The notes under the pieces: model-generated
The model's input: the letters and a program-made list of their open reading frames with translations, nothing else
The model's database searches: none
What the model was told of the DNA's origin: nothing
Position numbers and translations under genes: made by a program
Part shown: positions 35,730-44,853 of the stretch, in pieces
Numbering within the stretch: position 1 is the first letter of the stretch
Layout of the letters: each line of letters begins with the position of its first letter
Origin: DATCIH01 sp036507955
GTDB taxonomy: Bacteria; Bacillota; Clostridia; Clostridiales; Clostridiaceae
NCBI GenBank assembly: GCA_036507955.1
Contig: DATCIH010000046.1
Location: 1-64,000, forward strand
Length of the DNA stretch: 64,000 bases
Direction of reading: 5' to 3'

Positions 35730-37424
35730 TTACATAGGGATAGTTATCTTAAAAGTGCTTCCAATACCTAAAGTGCTTTCAACCTCAATTGTGCCATTCA
35801 AGCTCATGACTATATGCTTTACAATTGCTAGACCTAACCCTGTGCCCCCTTGTGACCTAGATCTGGCCTTGTCAACCCTATAAAATCTCTCGAAAAGTCT
35901 AGGCAGCTGATCCTTTGCAATGCCCAAACCTGAGTCCTTAACTTGGATGAGGCATTTATTATCGATTTCACAAACATCAATTTCAACGGATCCTTTTTCT
36001 GTATACTTTATTGCATTATCTACTAGATTAATCAACATTTGTTTAAATCTATCTTTACTAGTTTTTATTATAGGATTGCCCTTTATGCTTAATAATAATT
36101 CTATATTTTTAACTTCAGCTGTGTTCTTCATTAAATTAACTATGCTTTTTGTCATATCCTCTACATCAACATCTTCTATATATATTTCCTTGTTATTTTC
36201 AATATCTGAAAGTATCAATATATCATTTATTAGCCTAGTTAGTCTTTCAGATTCTTCATTTATAATATCAAGAAATTTTACCTTTGTCTCTGCATCATCC
36301 ACATAGCGAAGCGTCTCAGCAAAACCCATTATAGATGTTAAAGGAGTTTTAAGTTCATGGGTTACATTGGTTACAAATTGAGATCTTATGTTTTCCAGCT
36401 TTTTTATATCTGTAATATCTTGAAGGACAGCAACTGAACCTATTTGACAATTATTGTATATAATTTCTGCTATTTTTATTCTTAGCTCTTTTTCCTTAGG
36501 CCAAAACACCTTAATTTCTTTATACTCATCATTACTGCTTTCAAATATATCCTCAAGTTCATAATTCCTTATAGCCTCCAGTAAGCTTTTACCAATAACA
36601 GATTTTCTTATTCCAAATATTTTTTCAGCATAAGGGTTAATCATAATTATTTTCTTGTTTATGTCTATAGCTATAACACCACTATCCATACTTTTTAATA
36701 TTGCTTCTAGTCTGGTTTGCTTATCGATTGCATCATTTAATGTAACTTCAAGTTTATTCGCCATATCATTAAAGGTCTTACCCAACTGTCCAATTTCGTC
36801 CGTTGACGTTATTTTAGCTCGTTGATCTAATTCGCCTTTGGCGACTCTTGAGGTTACATACTCTAAATCTTTTATAGGATTTACGATATAATTTGTAAGC
36901 TTAGATAGTAAAAGTAAAGATATAGCAAATACAATGAAAGCACCTAAAAGATAATTCTTTATAAAATTTGTTTCAAATCCAAAAATCACTGTTAAGGGAA
37001 TGCTGCTTCTAACTATATACCCATCTTTATAAGCTTTAGCAAAGTAGAGCATTTTTATATCTAAGGTTTTGCTTAATCTTATACTACTACCCTGGCCTTT
37101 TGTTCTGGCTTCTATTATTTCTTCTCTATTATTATGATTGTCCATTGTTTCAAAATCCTTAATTGAATCATAGAGTACACTCCCATTTGGGTTAATTACT
37201 GTTAAGCGAATAGCAGGATTTTTATAATTATTATTTAAATATATCTCACTATCTACTGCATCTTGGTCTTTTATCAAATTAATAATTATATTATTATTAA
37301 TATTTAAATTTTCCTTAAGATTTTCTGCATATTGTTGATTAACTTGAACTATAAAAATTGTTGAAATAACTGCCATACTGAAAATTAAAATTAATATCAT
37401 AAATAATATCATTTTTTTCTTCAT
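35730..37424 (-). CDS. phoR: phosphate-responsive sensor histidine kinase
   Basis: 564 residues. An extracytoplasmic sensor lies between two membrane helices (about 5-25 and 160-180), then HAMP (about 185-235), a PAS domain (about 245-345), HisKA with phospho-accepting His in VTHELKTPLTS near 355, and an HATPase with NAIKYT and GTGLGLAIV. An upstream GTG reading overlaps phoP, but GGGGA is placed for ATG 37424. Paired with phoP directly upstream and pstS downstream, so phosphate sensing is the likely role. Confidence 0.93.
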   Translation of the reverse strand: MKKKMILFMILILIFSMAVISTIFIVQVNQQYAENLKENLNINNNIIINLIKDQDAVDSEIYLNNNYKNPAIRLTVINPNGSVLYDSIKDFETMDNHNNREEIIEARTKGQGSSIRLSKTLDIKMLYFAKAYKDGYIVRSSIPLTVIFGFETNFIKNYLLGAFIVFAISLLLLSKLTNYIVNPIKDLEYVTSRVAKGELDQRAKITSTDEIGQLGKTFNDMANKLEVTLNDAIDKQTRLEAILKSMDSGVIAIDINKKIIMINPYAEKIFGIRKSVIGKSLLEAIRNYELEDIFESSNDEYKEIKVFWPKEKELRIKIAEIIYNNCQIGSVAVLQDITDIKKLENIRSQFVTNVTHELKTPLTSIMGFAETLRYVDDAETKVKFLDIINEESERLTRLINDILILSDIENNKEIYIEDVDVEDMTKSIVNLMKNTAEVKNIELLLSIKGNPIIKTSKDRFKQMLINLVDNAIKYTEKGSVEIDVCEIDNKCLIQVKDSGLGIAKDQLPRLFERFYRVDKARSRSQGGTGLGLAIVKHIVMSLNGTIEVESTLGIGSTFKITIPM

Positions 37425-37425
37425 A

Positions 37426-38121
37426 TTATTCCCCACTATAAAATCTATAGCCTATTCCTCTTATGGTTTCTATAAATTCTGGATTTTTGTCATCTTCTTC
37501 TATCTTTTGTCTTAGGTGCCTTATATGAACATCAACGGTTCGAGTTTCACCGATATATTCATATCCCCATATTTTATCTAGCAAGAAGTCTCTAGTCATA
37601 ACCCTTCCTTTATTTTTAATTAGCATTTCAAGTAATTCAAATTCCTTTAAGGTTAAATCAATTTTTTTACCATTATTCGTAACTTCATGTTTATCGAAGT
37701 CAACTGTAATATTACCGAAGCTATAGGATATATCAATTTTTGTTACTGCGGTCCTACGGAGTACAGCTTTAACTCTTGCAATCAACTCTCTTACGGAAAA
37801 AGGTTTTGTAATATAATCATCTGCTCCCAATTCTAAGCCTAAAACCTTATCTAATTCATCAGTTTTTGCAGTAATCATAATAATCGGCATATTCGATATA
37901 TTATTATCTCTTCTTATTAATTTGCAAACGTCATAACCGTCAATTTCCGGTAACATTAAATCTAAAAGTACCAATTGAGGTACCTCTTCCTTTGCTATCC
38001 TTAATGCTTCTTTGCCATCTTCAGCGCAAAGAACCTTGAACCCGTTATTTTCTAAATTGAATTTTATAAGCTCTCGGATGTGCTCTTCATCATCCACAAC
38101 CAATATCTTTTCTTTAGCCAA
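37426..38121 (-). CDS. phoP: phosphate response regulator PhoP
   Basis: OmpR-class regulator: receiver domain with DDEEH, phospho-acceptor Asp in LVLLDLMLPEIDG near residue 52 and the conserved Lys in DDYITKPFS; winged helix from about 130 with RTVDVHIRHLRQKI. A GTG at 38130 lies inside the ribosome site; the TTG at 38121 is correctly spaced from AGGGGG, so I start there (231 residues). Expected to activate the downstream pst genes under phosphate limitation. Confidence 0.94.
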   Translation of the reverse strand: MAKEKILVVDDEEHIRELIKFNLENNGFKVLCAEDGKEALRIAKEEVPQLVLLDLMLPEIDGYDVCKLIRRDNNISNMPIIMITAKTDELDKVLGLELGADDYITKPFSVRELIARVKAVLRRTAVTKIDISYSFGNITVDFDKHEVTNNGKKIDLTLKEFELLEMLIKNKGRVMTRDFLLDKIWGYEYIGETRTVDVHIRHLRQKIEEDDKNPEFIETIRGIGYRFYSGE

Positions 38122-38138
38122 TTTATACACCCCCTAAT

Positions 38139-38846
38139 TCAAGTTAAATATATAAACGAAAACATCCTTCCATATCGCAAAGTAGATTTTCGATAGGAAT
38201 AAAGTTTTATTTCATCCTCACAATATGTGCACATATTTAAACTTTTAATATTTTCTTTTTTTATCTTTTGGAATTTTAATTGAGCAATTATACAGTTTTC
38301 TAAGCTTAACCTATCCTTTACTCTTATAGAACTATCATATAAGTCATCCTCTAAAAAATGGTCCATCAGTTCAGTACTAACTTGATAACAACAATCTCTT
38401 ATATGGGGTCCTATCCTTACCTGAATATCAAGAGGGGAACTCCCGAATTCTAAAACCATTTTTTCCACAGCTTTAGCAGCTATCTTATTAAAGGTTCCCT
38501 TCCATCCACTGTGAACACTGCAAATTACATCCTTTTCAGGATCAAATAATAAAATAGGAACACAATCTGCAGTAAATATTCCTATACCAACTTTTCTCTT
38601 TGTAGTTATTAGTCCATCCCCATCGGAAATTTCCCCATCATAAACATGAATATTATCTCCATGAATCTGATTTAAATAACCAATATCACTAATATTAAAC
38701 CATTCTCTTAGTTTAAGGATATTACTCATACCAACTTCATTATTCTTATTAAAATCAAGTCGACTTTCCCCAGTAGAAAATACTATATTAACGTATCCAT
38801 ATTTTTCTATAAAGAATTTATTCTTTTCTATAGTTATCAAATCCAT
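38139..38846 (-). CDS. YfiH/laccase-domain multicopper-like protein (purine nucleoside phosphorylase family)
   Basis: 235 residues with the family core CSVHSGWKGTFNKIA (conserved His) near 125, TADCVPILLFD near 100 and IGPHIRDCCYQV with the metal Cys near 160. Relatives hydrolyse or phosphorolyse purine nucleosides and attach to peptidoglycan metabolism in some species. A GTG ten codons earlier is less likely because AGGTGA precedes ATG 38846. It lies 17 bp before phoP. Confidence 0.88.
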   Translation of the reverse strand: MDLITIEKNKFFIEKYGYVNIVFSTGESRLDFNKNNEVGMSNILKLREWFNISDIGYLNQIHGDNIHVYDGEISDGDGLITTKRKVGIGIFTADCVPILLFDPEKDVICSVHSGWKGTFNKIAAKAVEKMVLEFGSSPLDIQVRIGPHIRDCCYQVSTELMDHFLEDDLYDSSIRVKDRLSLENCIIAQLKFQKIKKENIKSLNMCTYCEDEIKLYSYRKSTLRYGRMFSFIYLT

Positions 38847-38929
38847 TTTATCACCTATTACTAAATATTCTATCACTAACTAATTGCTATTAAGCTTAAG
38901 TTAACTTTAATTAACATTGCTCAGCTTAA

Positions 38930-39105
38930 AGATGCGTCTGAAACTCCCACGCCTAAAGTCATGGGGTTCTTAGGTACTAAATAACTTCTTTAATATCACG
39001 AATGACATTAACACTAATTACTATTCCCTAAGAATTTCACTACCAAGAATTGCATTCAACCCATTAACGATAGTATAACGCCCGTTTCAAGACGTTTATT
39101 AAATT
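38930..39105 (-). ncRNA. possible TnpB guide (omega) RNA region at the right end
   Basis: The 176 bases from the tnpB stop to the right-end hairpin have no ORF. In IS605 elements this segment encodes the scaffold of the RNA that guides TnpB, with the guide read from flanking DNA. Assigned from position only. Confidence 0.35.
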
Positions 39106-40599
39106 TTATACTCCCATACTACTCAGATTGCTCATTACTTCTAGCCTTAATATTTCTTTATTATGCATTTCCAGAAACTTATCAAAGTCATTACTACACT
39201 TTTCGTTATTTACGGATTTTAAGTCTATATTTACGTTTTTAATCAAATAAGCTGAATAAATATCTCTTTGAACTTTGATTTCCTCACCTTTATAGTCAAA
39301 TAAATTCCATCTTTGACTTAGTTTTTTCTTATTATACTGTTTGTTCAAATGATTGTATTGAGATGCCTTAACTTCCCTTGTGTTAATTTCAAAATATACT
39401 CCACCTTTTGCTTTAAGTTTGTTTTGAAGTATTGTTAAAAACTTACTAGGTGCTTTATTAGCCAATGACTTACCAAATCTTTTCTTCCTCTTAAATTTAC
39501 CTTTATCATTAGTTTCTGTTTTCTTTGCTCTTCTCTGCAATCCTTTAAAATTCATCTCTTCGACATATACAATATTACTATTTTTTAATATCTCATTTGC
39601 CATTATATTATGGTCTTGTTCTCTTATATCAGCTTGTTTTCTGTATAAATCCTTTAATTCATTCTTAGCTTTAATATATTTCTTAGAATAATTCCACTGT
39701 AATCTAACACCTTTTTCAATTGTACCATCAACCTTAAAGTTTTGTGGATTAATCTCTCTTTTGCTTCTGTCCATATATCTTTGAAGTTTACGTTTTTTAT
39801 TTTCTATACTTTGTACTCTTGGTGCTAATTCTAATAATTTAATATCATAATCTGAAGTATACGCAATAGTTTGTGTTCCAATATCGATACCTACATTACC
39901 TGTGTTTATATTAACTTTTACTGGAGGAGTCCCTTCTAAAACTAACTGAAGAATATATTTATATCTGCCCCGAACAAACTTTCTTTTAACCCTGCAAAAA
40001 CATATCTTATTTCTTAAAGCTTCAACTTTATAATCATTAAAATTAGTTTGGACTTCTATATTTAAACCATTCCAGACTAATATATTTTTATCTGTTTTGT
40101 ATACTATACCTGTTCCATTAGATTTACCTTCCAATGACTTTAATGGATTGTTTCTACCTTTGAAATGTATTTCTTCACCTCTTCCGAACAAATTATCCTT
40201 TAGTGCAGTCCATACTCTACTTGCTATCTTTTGAGCAGCGAAAGCATCTATATTATCTTTAAAAATATGTTGCATAGATTTTACATCCTCATGCAGTGAA
40301 TATTCATTAAGTCTAAATTCTTTAAGCATATTATTTCTAACTTCATAATAGGGTCTACAGAATTTGTTTACCTCTTTTTTATCACCTTTAAACGATTTGT
40401 ATATTTTAGATAATTCCTCTTGATTATCTCTCCATGCGTTAGTTTTAGTCATTTCAAAATACCTTTTTGATGCCTTACCTAAAACTGCATTGTATATTTT
40501 CCTACCTATTTCAAAACGTTTATCTAATATATTTTCTTCAAACAATTCAGTCTCAAGCTTTAAATTTAATACAAATCTTTGCTTGGATTCCTTAACCAT
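39106..40599 (-). CDS. tnpB: IS605 OrfB / TnpB-family RNA-guided nuclease, zinc-ribbon-less variant
   Basis: 497 residues, longer than the common 370-400. RuvC-like acidic residues are visible in VGIDIGTQTIAYTS (first Asp, near 238), VYVEEMNFKGLQ (Glu, near 357) and VQRDIYSAYL (last Asp, near 445). The CxxC...CxxC ribbon usually found before the last Asp is absent; instead there is SQYNHLNKQYNKKKLSQRW. Relatives cleave DNA at the donor site under guide-RNA control, aiding element retention. The first gene in line is tnpA. Confidence 0.88.
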   Translation of the reverse strand: MVKESKQRFVLNLKLETELFEENILDKRFEIGRKIYNAVLGKASKRYFEMTKTNAWRDNQEELSKIYKSFKGDKKEVNKFCRPYYEVRNNMLKEFRLNEYSLHEDVKSMQHIFKDNIDAFAAQKIASRVWTALKDNLFGRGEEIHFKGRNNPLKSLEGKSNGTGIVYKTDKNILVWNGLNIEVQTNFNDYKVEALRNKICFCRVKRKFVRGRYKYILQLVLEGTPPVKVNINTGNVGIDIGTQTIAYTSDYDIKLLELAPRVQSIENKKRKLQRYMDRSKREINPQNFKVDGTIEKGVRLQWNYSKKYIKAKNELKDLYRKQADIREQDHNIMANEILKNSNIVYVEEMNFKGLQRRAKKTETNDKGKFKRKKRFGKSLANKAPSKFLTILQNKLKAKGGVYFEINTREVKASQYNHLNKQYNKKKLSQRWNLFDYKGEEIKVQRDIYSAYLIKNVNIDLKSVNNEKCSNDFDKFLEMHNKEILRLEVMSNLSSMGV

Positions 40600-40618
40600 G
40601 AATATTCACCACCTTCCT

Positions 40619-41020
40619 TTAATACCTTGTTCTTTGCTGCTCAACATATCTTTTTACAGTTTCGTGACTTACATTCCCAGCAGTAGAAACAAAAAAACTT
40701 CTAGTCCAAAGACTAGGCATCTTATTTAGTGCCACAAATTCATCCCTTAAAGTCCTACTAGAAACCCCTTTGATTTTCTGCATTATGTCCGCCGGACTCA
40801 TTATTGGAAGGCAGTTTAAAAACATATGTACATGATCCTTATCACATTCCATAGCTATTATCTTGATATCTATATCCTCACATATAGATTTAGCTATATA
40901 TTTAAACCTGTCCCCAACATTAGGTATTAAAAATATTTTTCTTCTATATCTTGGACAGAATACAAAATTATAATTAATTAAACTTAGAGTTGTTTGTGTT
41001 TTTCTATATTTATTTTCCAT
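40619..41020 (-). CDS. tnpA: IS200/IS605 transposase TnpA (Y1 HUH)
   Basis: Single-strand DNA transposase. The HUH motif is HVHMF and the catalytic Tyr sits in ETVKRYVEQQ near the C-terminus. The frame is open 22 codons upstream, but family length and N-terminus favour the ATG at 41020 (133 residues, ENKYRKTQTTL after Met). It appears complete, so the element may be active. Confidence 0.9.
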   Translation of the reverse strand: MENKYRKTQTTLSLINYNFVFCPRYRRKIFLIPNVGDRFKYIAKSICEDIDIKIIAMECDKDHVHMFLNCLPIMSPADIMQKIKGVSSRTLRDEFVALNKMPSLWTRSFFVSTAGNVSHETVKRYVEQQRTRY

Positions 41021-41164
41021 AGTTTTATTATGTCCTAATACATGCATGTCAAGCATGTTATGTATGTTATTAATATATTTGTACACTTATTAGAAATAAT
41101 TTTTATCCTGTGCTATCCATCCCACGCCTAAAGGAGGTGGGCTTTCCGCACTTAGTGTAATAAA

Positions 41165-41184
41165 AAAAGCCTTTCAAGGCTTTT
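41165..41184 (-). terminator. nrdR terminator
   Basis: AAAAGCCTT/AAGGCTTTT hairpin one base after the nrdR stop, followed by a long T run on the minus strand. The insertion sequence begins just beyond it. Confidence 0.85.
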
Positions 41185-41185
41185 G

Positions 41186-41641
41186 TCATTTATTGCTCAT
41201 TAATTTTTTAATTTCCACCATGAAAGTATTTATATCTGTGAACTGTCTATATACGGAAGCAAATCTTACATAAGATACTTCATCTACTTCCTTTAAACTT
41301 TCCATAATCATTTCACCTATATAATCTGATTTTATCTCAGTAAGCATTCTATTGCTTATCTTCTTTTCGATTTCATCAGAAATAGCTTCAATTTGCATCC
41401 TTGAAACTGGCCTTTTTTGGCAGGCCTTCATTAAACCATTTATTATTTTACTTTTATCAAAATACTCCCTATTTAAATCCTTTTTGATAACAAGAATAGG
41501 TATATCTTCAACCTTTTCATAGGTTGTATATCTTTTATTGCACTTTAAGCATTCTCTTCTTCTTCGTATAGATAAATCATCTTCTGTAGATCTAGAATCG
41601 ATAACTTTACTTTCTTCAAAGCCACAATAAGGGCATTTCAA
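41186..41641 (-). CDS. nrdR: transcriptional repressor NrdR
   Basis: 151-residue ATP/dATP-sensing repressor of ribonucleotide reductase genes. Zinc ribbon CPYC (residues 3-6) and CLKC (near 31) with RRRREC-type basic loop, then the ATP-cone domain (about 45-135). The start must be TTG at 41641, because the first Cys pair follows at once; GAGG lies about 12 bases upstream. No ribonucleotide reductase is in the window. Confidence 0.95.
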   Translation of the reverse strand: MKCPYCGFEESKVIDSRSTEDDLSIRRRRECLKCNKRYTTYEKVEDIPILVIKKDLNREYFDKSKIINGLMKACQKRPVSRMQIEAISDEIEKKISNRMLTEIKSDYIGEMIMESLKEVDEVSYVRFASVYRQFTDINTFMVEIKKLMSNK

Positions 41642-41724
41642 TTAAATTCACATCCTCGTTAATACTTCATTAATAATATTGATAATATAAGATACTTCAT
41701 TATACACATTTTTGACATATTAAA

Positions 41725-41988
41725 CTAGTCATCAATATTATTAGCTATATTAATGGAATTAACAATAATAACGTCCACTCCTATTTTAGCTATATTAGAC
41801 CATGGAATCTCTATGCATTCCTTCTTGCTAAACCAACCTACCTTTAGAGAGGGGAGTAAGATTGATTGAACTTTATTTTCTTCGCAGTCAATTTTGAAAT
41901 CTAATATGTACCCAAGCTTTGCCCCAGTATTCAATTCTATTACTTCCATACTCTTTATTGAACTTAAAGAAAACATTTCACTTTCCAT
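41725..41988 (-). CDS. YlmC/YmxH family sporulation protein (PRC-barrel)
   Basis: 87 residues forming one PRC-barrel-like beta domain: MEVIELNTGAKLGYILDFKID, then PSLKVGWFSKKECIEIPWSNI and a strand ending in IIVNS. Widely conserved beside spore sigma genes in Firmicutes; the molecular role is unknown to me. AGGAGG precedes the ATG. It lies downstream of sigE with only 87 bp between. Confidence 0.85.
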   Translation of the reverse strand: MESEMFSLSSIKSMEVIELNTGAKLGYILDFKIDCEENKVQSILLPSLKVGWFSKKECIEIPWSNIAKIGVDVIIVNSINIANNIDD

Positions 41989-42075
41989 AAAATCCTCCTA
42001 TAAAACATAATATTAAATATTATGCTTGGTAAAAGTATTTTATGAAGAATGTGTCCAAGTTCATGCTACATTATA

Positions 42076-42783
42076 TTACAGTAGCTTACTTATCTCTTTT
42101 TTTAATCTTTTAATTATTCTTTTTTCTAATCTTGATATATAGGATTGAGATATACCTAACATATCAGCTACTTCCTTCTGAGTTCTTTCATTATTTCCGC
42201 CTAAACCAAATCTAAGCTCCACAATCTCTTTCTCCCTTAAGGAAAGCTTATCCATTGCTGTAAGAAGTAATTGTTTGTCTACTTCATCAGCTATAATATT
42301 ATAAACGATATCATTATCTGTACCTAAAATATCTGAAAGTAGCAATTCATTTCCATCCCAATCTATATTTAAAGGCTCATAAAAAGAGATTTCAGCCTTA
42401 ACTTTACTATTTCTTCTCAAATACATTAGGATTTCATTTTCTATACATCTTGAAGCATAGGTAGCTAATTTTATATTTTTTTGAGGATCAAAGGTATTAA
42501 CGGCTTTAATCAATCCAATAGTACCTACAGATATAAGATCTTCAACATTTACTCCGGTATTTTCGAATTTTCTTGCTATGTAAACAACCAGTCTTAAATT
42601 TCTTTCAATCAAGGTAGCCCTGATAGACTCATCCCCATTTTCTAATTTGCCTACTAGATTAATTTCCTCATCCTTAGATAATGGAGGAGGCAGTGCATCA
42701 TTCCCACCTATATAATATATATCGCTGAAGAATATCTTTAATTTTGTTACCATTCTATTTAATATAATTTCAAGATTTAGCAT
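42076..42783 (-). CDS. sigE: RNA polymerase sporulation sigma factor SigE
   Basis: Mother-cell sigma factor of 235 residues. An N-terminal pro-sequence (about 1-25, hydrophobic/basic) precedes LPPPLSKDEE; region 2 has LIERNLRLVVYIARKFENTG and GTIGLIKAVNTFDP; region 4 ends with ERTQKEVADMLGISQSYIS. PPPLS and the FYEPLN linker distinguish it from SigK and SigG. It starts 15 bp after spoIIGA, which encodes its processing protease. GGGGG ribosome site. Confidence 0.95.
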   Translation of the reverse strand: MLNLEIILNRMVTKLKIFFSDIYYIGGNDALPPPLSKDEEINLVGKLENGDESIRATLIERNLRLVVYIARKFENTGVNVEDLISVGTIGLIKAVNTFDPQKNIKLATYASRCIENEILMYLRRNSKVKAEISFYEPLNIDWDGNELLLSDILGTDNDIVYNIIADEVDKQLLLTAMDKLSLREKEIVELRFGLGGNNERTQKEVADMLGISQSYISRLEKRIIKRLKKEISKLL

Positions 42784-42798
42784 GTATAATCCCCCTTT

Positions 42799-43578
42799 TT
42801 AATCTATTATTCCCCGTGAAAGTAACCCACTATATTCTTTAGATTTACTTAAATAATCTTCTCCAAAAGCTATTATTACTTTTTCCTCCATTACCTTATT
42901 GCCACAAATGATTTTAATATAATCTGGTTTAAAGCCATGTAATATTCCTTTTTCCCCATTTATCATGCGATAAGGTATCAAATATTCTCTATCACAGCCT
43001 ATAAAAAACATTTGTGAGGTCTCCTTATCAAGTAACATGACTGGTAGTCTGGTTATGGGTTCTCTTAGACCATTCCCTGTATCTAAGAAGGCCTTTATTT
43101 TAATATTTGAAGCTCCTTCATGTATCTCCACATCATAAATATATTTATTTAATAAATTCTTTTCTCTTAATGATTTTATTATTGTATTAAACATTAAATA
43201 TATAATTAAGATGCTAAGATATATATACTTTAATGTAAAATTATTTACATTAAGTCCCATATAATAAGTAATTCCTGCTAATAATATTGAATAGCCTAAA
43301 AAAATAATTAAAGTTTTTGTTAACATTTTAATTTTAATTTCTTTTCTTTCCATCAATATTAAAATCATAAGTAACGCAATAAATAATTTCATGTAGATAC
43401 TAATGAAAATATAGCTAGAGTCAAGAAAAATTGTTAAAACGTAAATGCTTCCCAGCATACTGCTTAAAATCATTTTCCATACTTTAACTTTCAGCCGTAA
43501 AGTTTTAAAAGTAATATTTAGCAAGGCTGAGTTAATAACAAAATTTTCTAGAATTATACTATCTACATAAACAATCAT
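42799..43578 (-). CDS. spoIIGA: sporulation sigma-E factor-processing peptidase SpoIIGA
   Basis: 259-residue membrane aspartic protease that converts pro-SigE to SigE at the forespore septum. Five hydrophobic helices occupy about residues 1-135. The cytoplasmic domain has the catalytic Asp in AFLDTGNGLREP near 162 and a GFKPDYI segment. Slightly shorter than Bacillus SpoIIGA. First gene of the spoIIG operon. Confidence 0.93.
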   Translation of the reverse strand: MIVYVDSIILENFVINSALLNITFKTLRLKVKVWKMILSSMLGSIYVLTIFLDSSYIFISIYMKLFIALLMILILMERKEIKIKMLTKTLIIFLGYSILLAGITYYMGLNVNNFTLKYIYLSILIIYLMFNTIIKSLREKNLLNKYIYDVEIHEGASNIKIKAFLDTGNGLREPITRLPVMLLDKETSQMFFIGCDREYLIPYRMINGEKGILHGFKPDYIKIICGNKVMEEKVIIAFGEDYLSKSKEYSGLLSRGIID

Positions 43579-43613
43579 TCACATCACCTTTATATTTTAT
43601 TAATTATATAGAT

Positions 43614-43646
43614 ATTATATATTATTAAATTACAATATTTTGTCAA
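43614..43646 (-). promoter_or_regulatory. spoIIG-type promoter with 21-bp spacer
   Basis: A consensus TTGACA (43646-43641) and TATAAT (43619-43614) are separated by 21 bp, too far for unaided SigA. The Bacillus spoIIG promoter has the same over-long spacing and needs phosphorylated Spo0A bound over its -35. A weak 0A-box-like match overlaps the -35 here. Confidence 0.6.
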
Positions 43647-43696
43647 TTCCTAATGGCTAATATAAATTTCATCCATCTTTTTTTGCAATTTTAACT

Positions 43697-43732
43697 AAAA
43701 AAAAGACTAGTGTCAACACTAGCCTTTTTTTT
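43697..43732 (-). terminator. ftsZ terminator
   Basis: CTAGTG/CACTAG stem with TCAA loop, flanked by A and T runs, immediately after the ftsZ stop. Confidence 0.85.
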
Positions 43733-43740
43733 ATAACTAT

Positions 43741-44841
43741 TTATATTTTATTTTTCTGCGTTCTTCTAAGAAATGTTGGAATTTCTAAATTTATATCATT
43801 TAACTCTTTATCTACTGCTATTTCCTTAATGTTCTTCATCCCATTTTTATTAAGTACATCGCTTATTTCTTCAAAGCTTTTATTATCATATTCGAACCCT
43901 GTTGCTATAACTGTTATTCTAATTTCTTCTTTAAGGCTTTCGTCAATAACTGCACCAAAAATAATATTTGCTTCAGGATCTGCTGCTTGCTGAACTATTT
44001 CGGCTGCTTCATTAACCTCAAGAAGCCCTAAATCTGCTCCCCCAGTTATACTAAGCAGAACCCCTGTTGCTCCAATAATAGAAGTCTCCAGTAAGGGACT
44101 TGAGATAGCTTGTCTAGCTGCATCCTGTGCTCTGTTATCACCAGTACCTTTACCTATACCCATATGTGCTAGCCCTTTATTAAGCATTATTGTACTAACA
44201 TCAGCAAAATCCAAATTAATAAGTCCAGGAGTTGTTATTAAATCCGATATACCTTGAACACCTTGCCTTAAAACCTCATCTGCATGCCTGAAAGACTCTA
44301 TTAAAGTTGTTTTTTTATCCACCATTGTAAGTAATCTTTCATTTGGTATAGTTACTAAGGTGTCAACCTTAGTTTTTAAGCTCTTAATCCCTATTTCTGC
44401 TTGAAGCATACGCTTTTTTCCTTCGAAGGGAAAAGGCTTAGTTACAACTCCAACAGTTAAGATTCCCATGCTTTTAGCTATTTCAGCAACGATAGGAGCA
44501 GCTCCTGTTCCTGTTCCGCCTCCCATTCCAGCTGTGATAAATACCATATCTGCGCCTTTAATGGCCTGGGTAATTTCTTCTTTACTTTCTTCTGCAGCCT
44601 TTTGCCCAATTTCTGGATTTGCTCCAGCGCCTAAACCTTTAGTTAATTTATCTCCTATTTGGATTTTTTGAGAAGCCTGTGACAACATCAAAGCTTGCTT
44701 ATCTGTATTAACAGCAATAAACTCAACATTCTTTAATCCAGCTTGTATCATCCTGTTCACAGCGTTATTGCCACCACCACCACATCCAATTACTTTTATC
44801 TGAGCAAATTGTTGAACTTCAACATCAAAATCTAGCACCAT
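43741..44841 (-). CDS. ftsZ: cell division protein FtsZ
   Basis: 366-residue tubulin-like GTPase forming the division ring. GCGGGGNNAVNRM near residue 19, the tubulin signature GGGTGTGAAP near 106, and a C-terminal conserved peptide (LEIPTFLRRTQK) that binds FtsA and SepF. AGGAGG precedes the ATG. It follows ftsA by 12 bp. Confidence 0.98.
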   Translation of the reverse strand: MVLDFDVEVQQFAQIKVIGCGGGGNNAVNRMIQAGLKNVEFIAVNTDKQALMLSQASQKIQIGDKLTKGLGAGANPEIGQKAAEESKEEITQAIKGADMVFITAGMGGGTGTGAAPIVAEIAKSMGILTVGVVTKPFPFEGKKRMLQAEIGIKSLKTKVDTLVTIPNERLLTMVDKKTTLIESFRHADEVLRQGVQGISDLITTPGLINLDFADVSTIMLNKGLAHMGIGKGTGDNRAQDAARQAISSPLLETSIIGATGVLLSITGGADLGLLEVNEAAEIVQQAADPEANIIFGAVIDESLKEEIRITVIATGFEYDNKSFEEISDVLNKNGMKNIKEIAVDKELNDINLEIPTFLRRTQKNKI

Positions 44842-44853
44842 AATACCTCCTAA

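Larger units (their letters stand above)
38930..41150 (-). mobile_element. IS200/IS605-family element with tnpA and tnpB
   Basis: Two same-strand genes, tnpA (Y1 HUH) and tnpB, are flanked by subterminal hairpins built on a shared CCCACGCCTAAAG core: at 38946-38970 on the right-end side and 41120-41145 on the left-end side. Ends are approximate because such elements have no terminal inverted repeats or target duplication. It sits between yfiH and the nrdR terminator. Confidence 0.85.

Noticed and set aside
42076..42783. sigE gene being the intact sigK or sigG
   Set aside because: The pro-sequence, the PPPLS and FYEPLN segments and the pairing with spoIIGA identify sigma-E.
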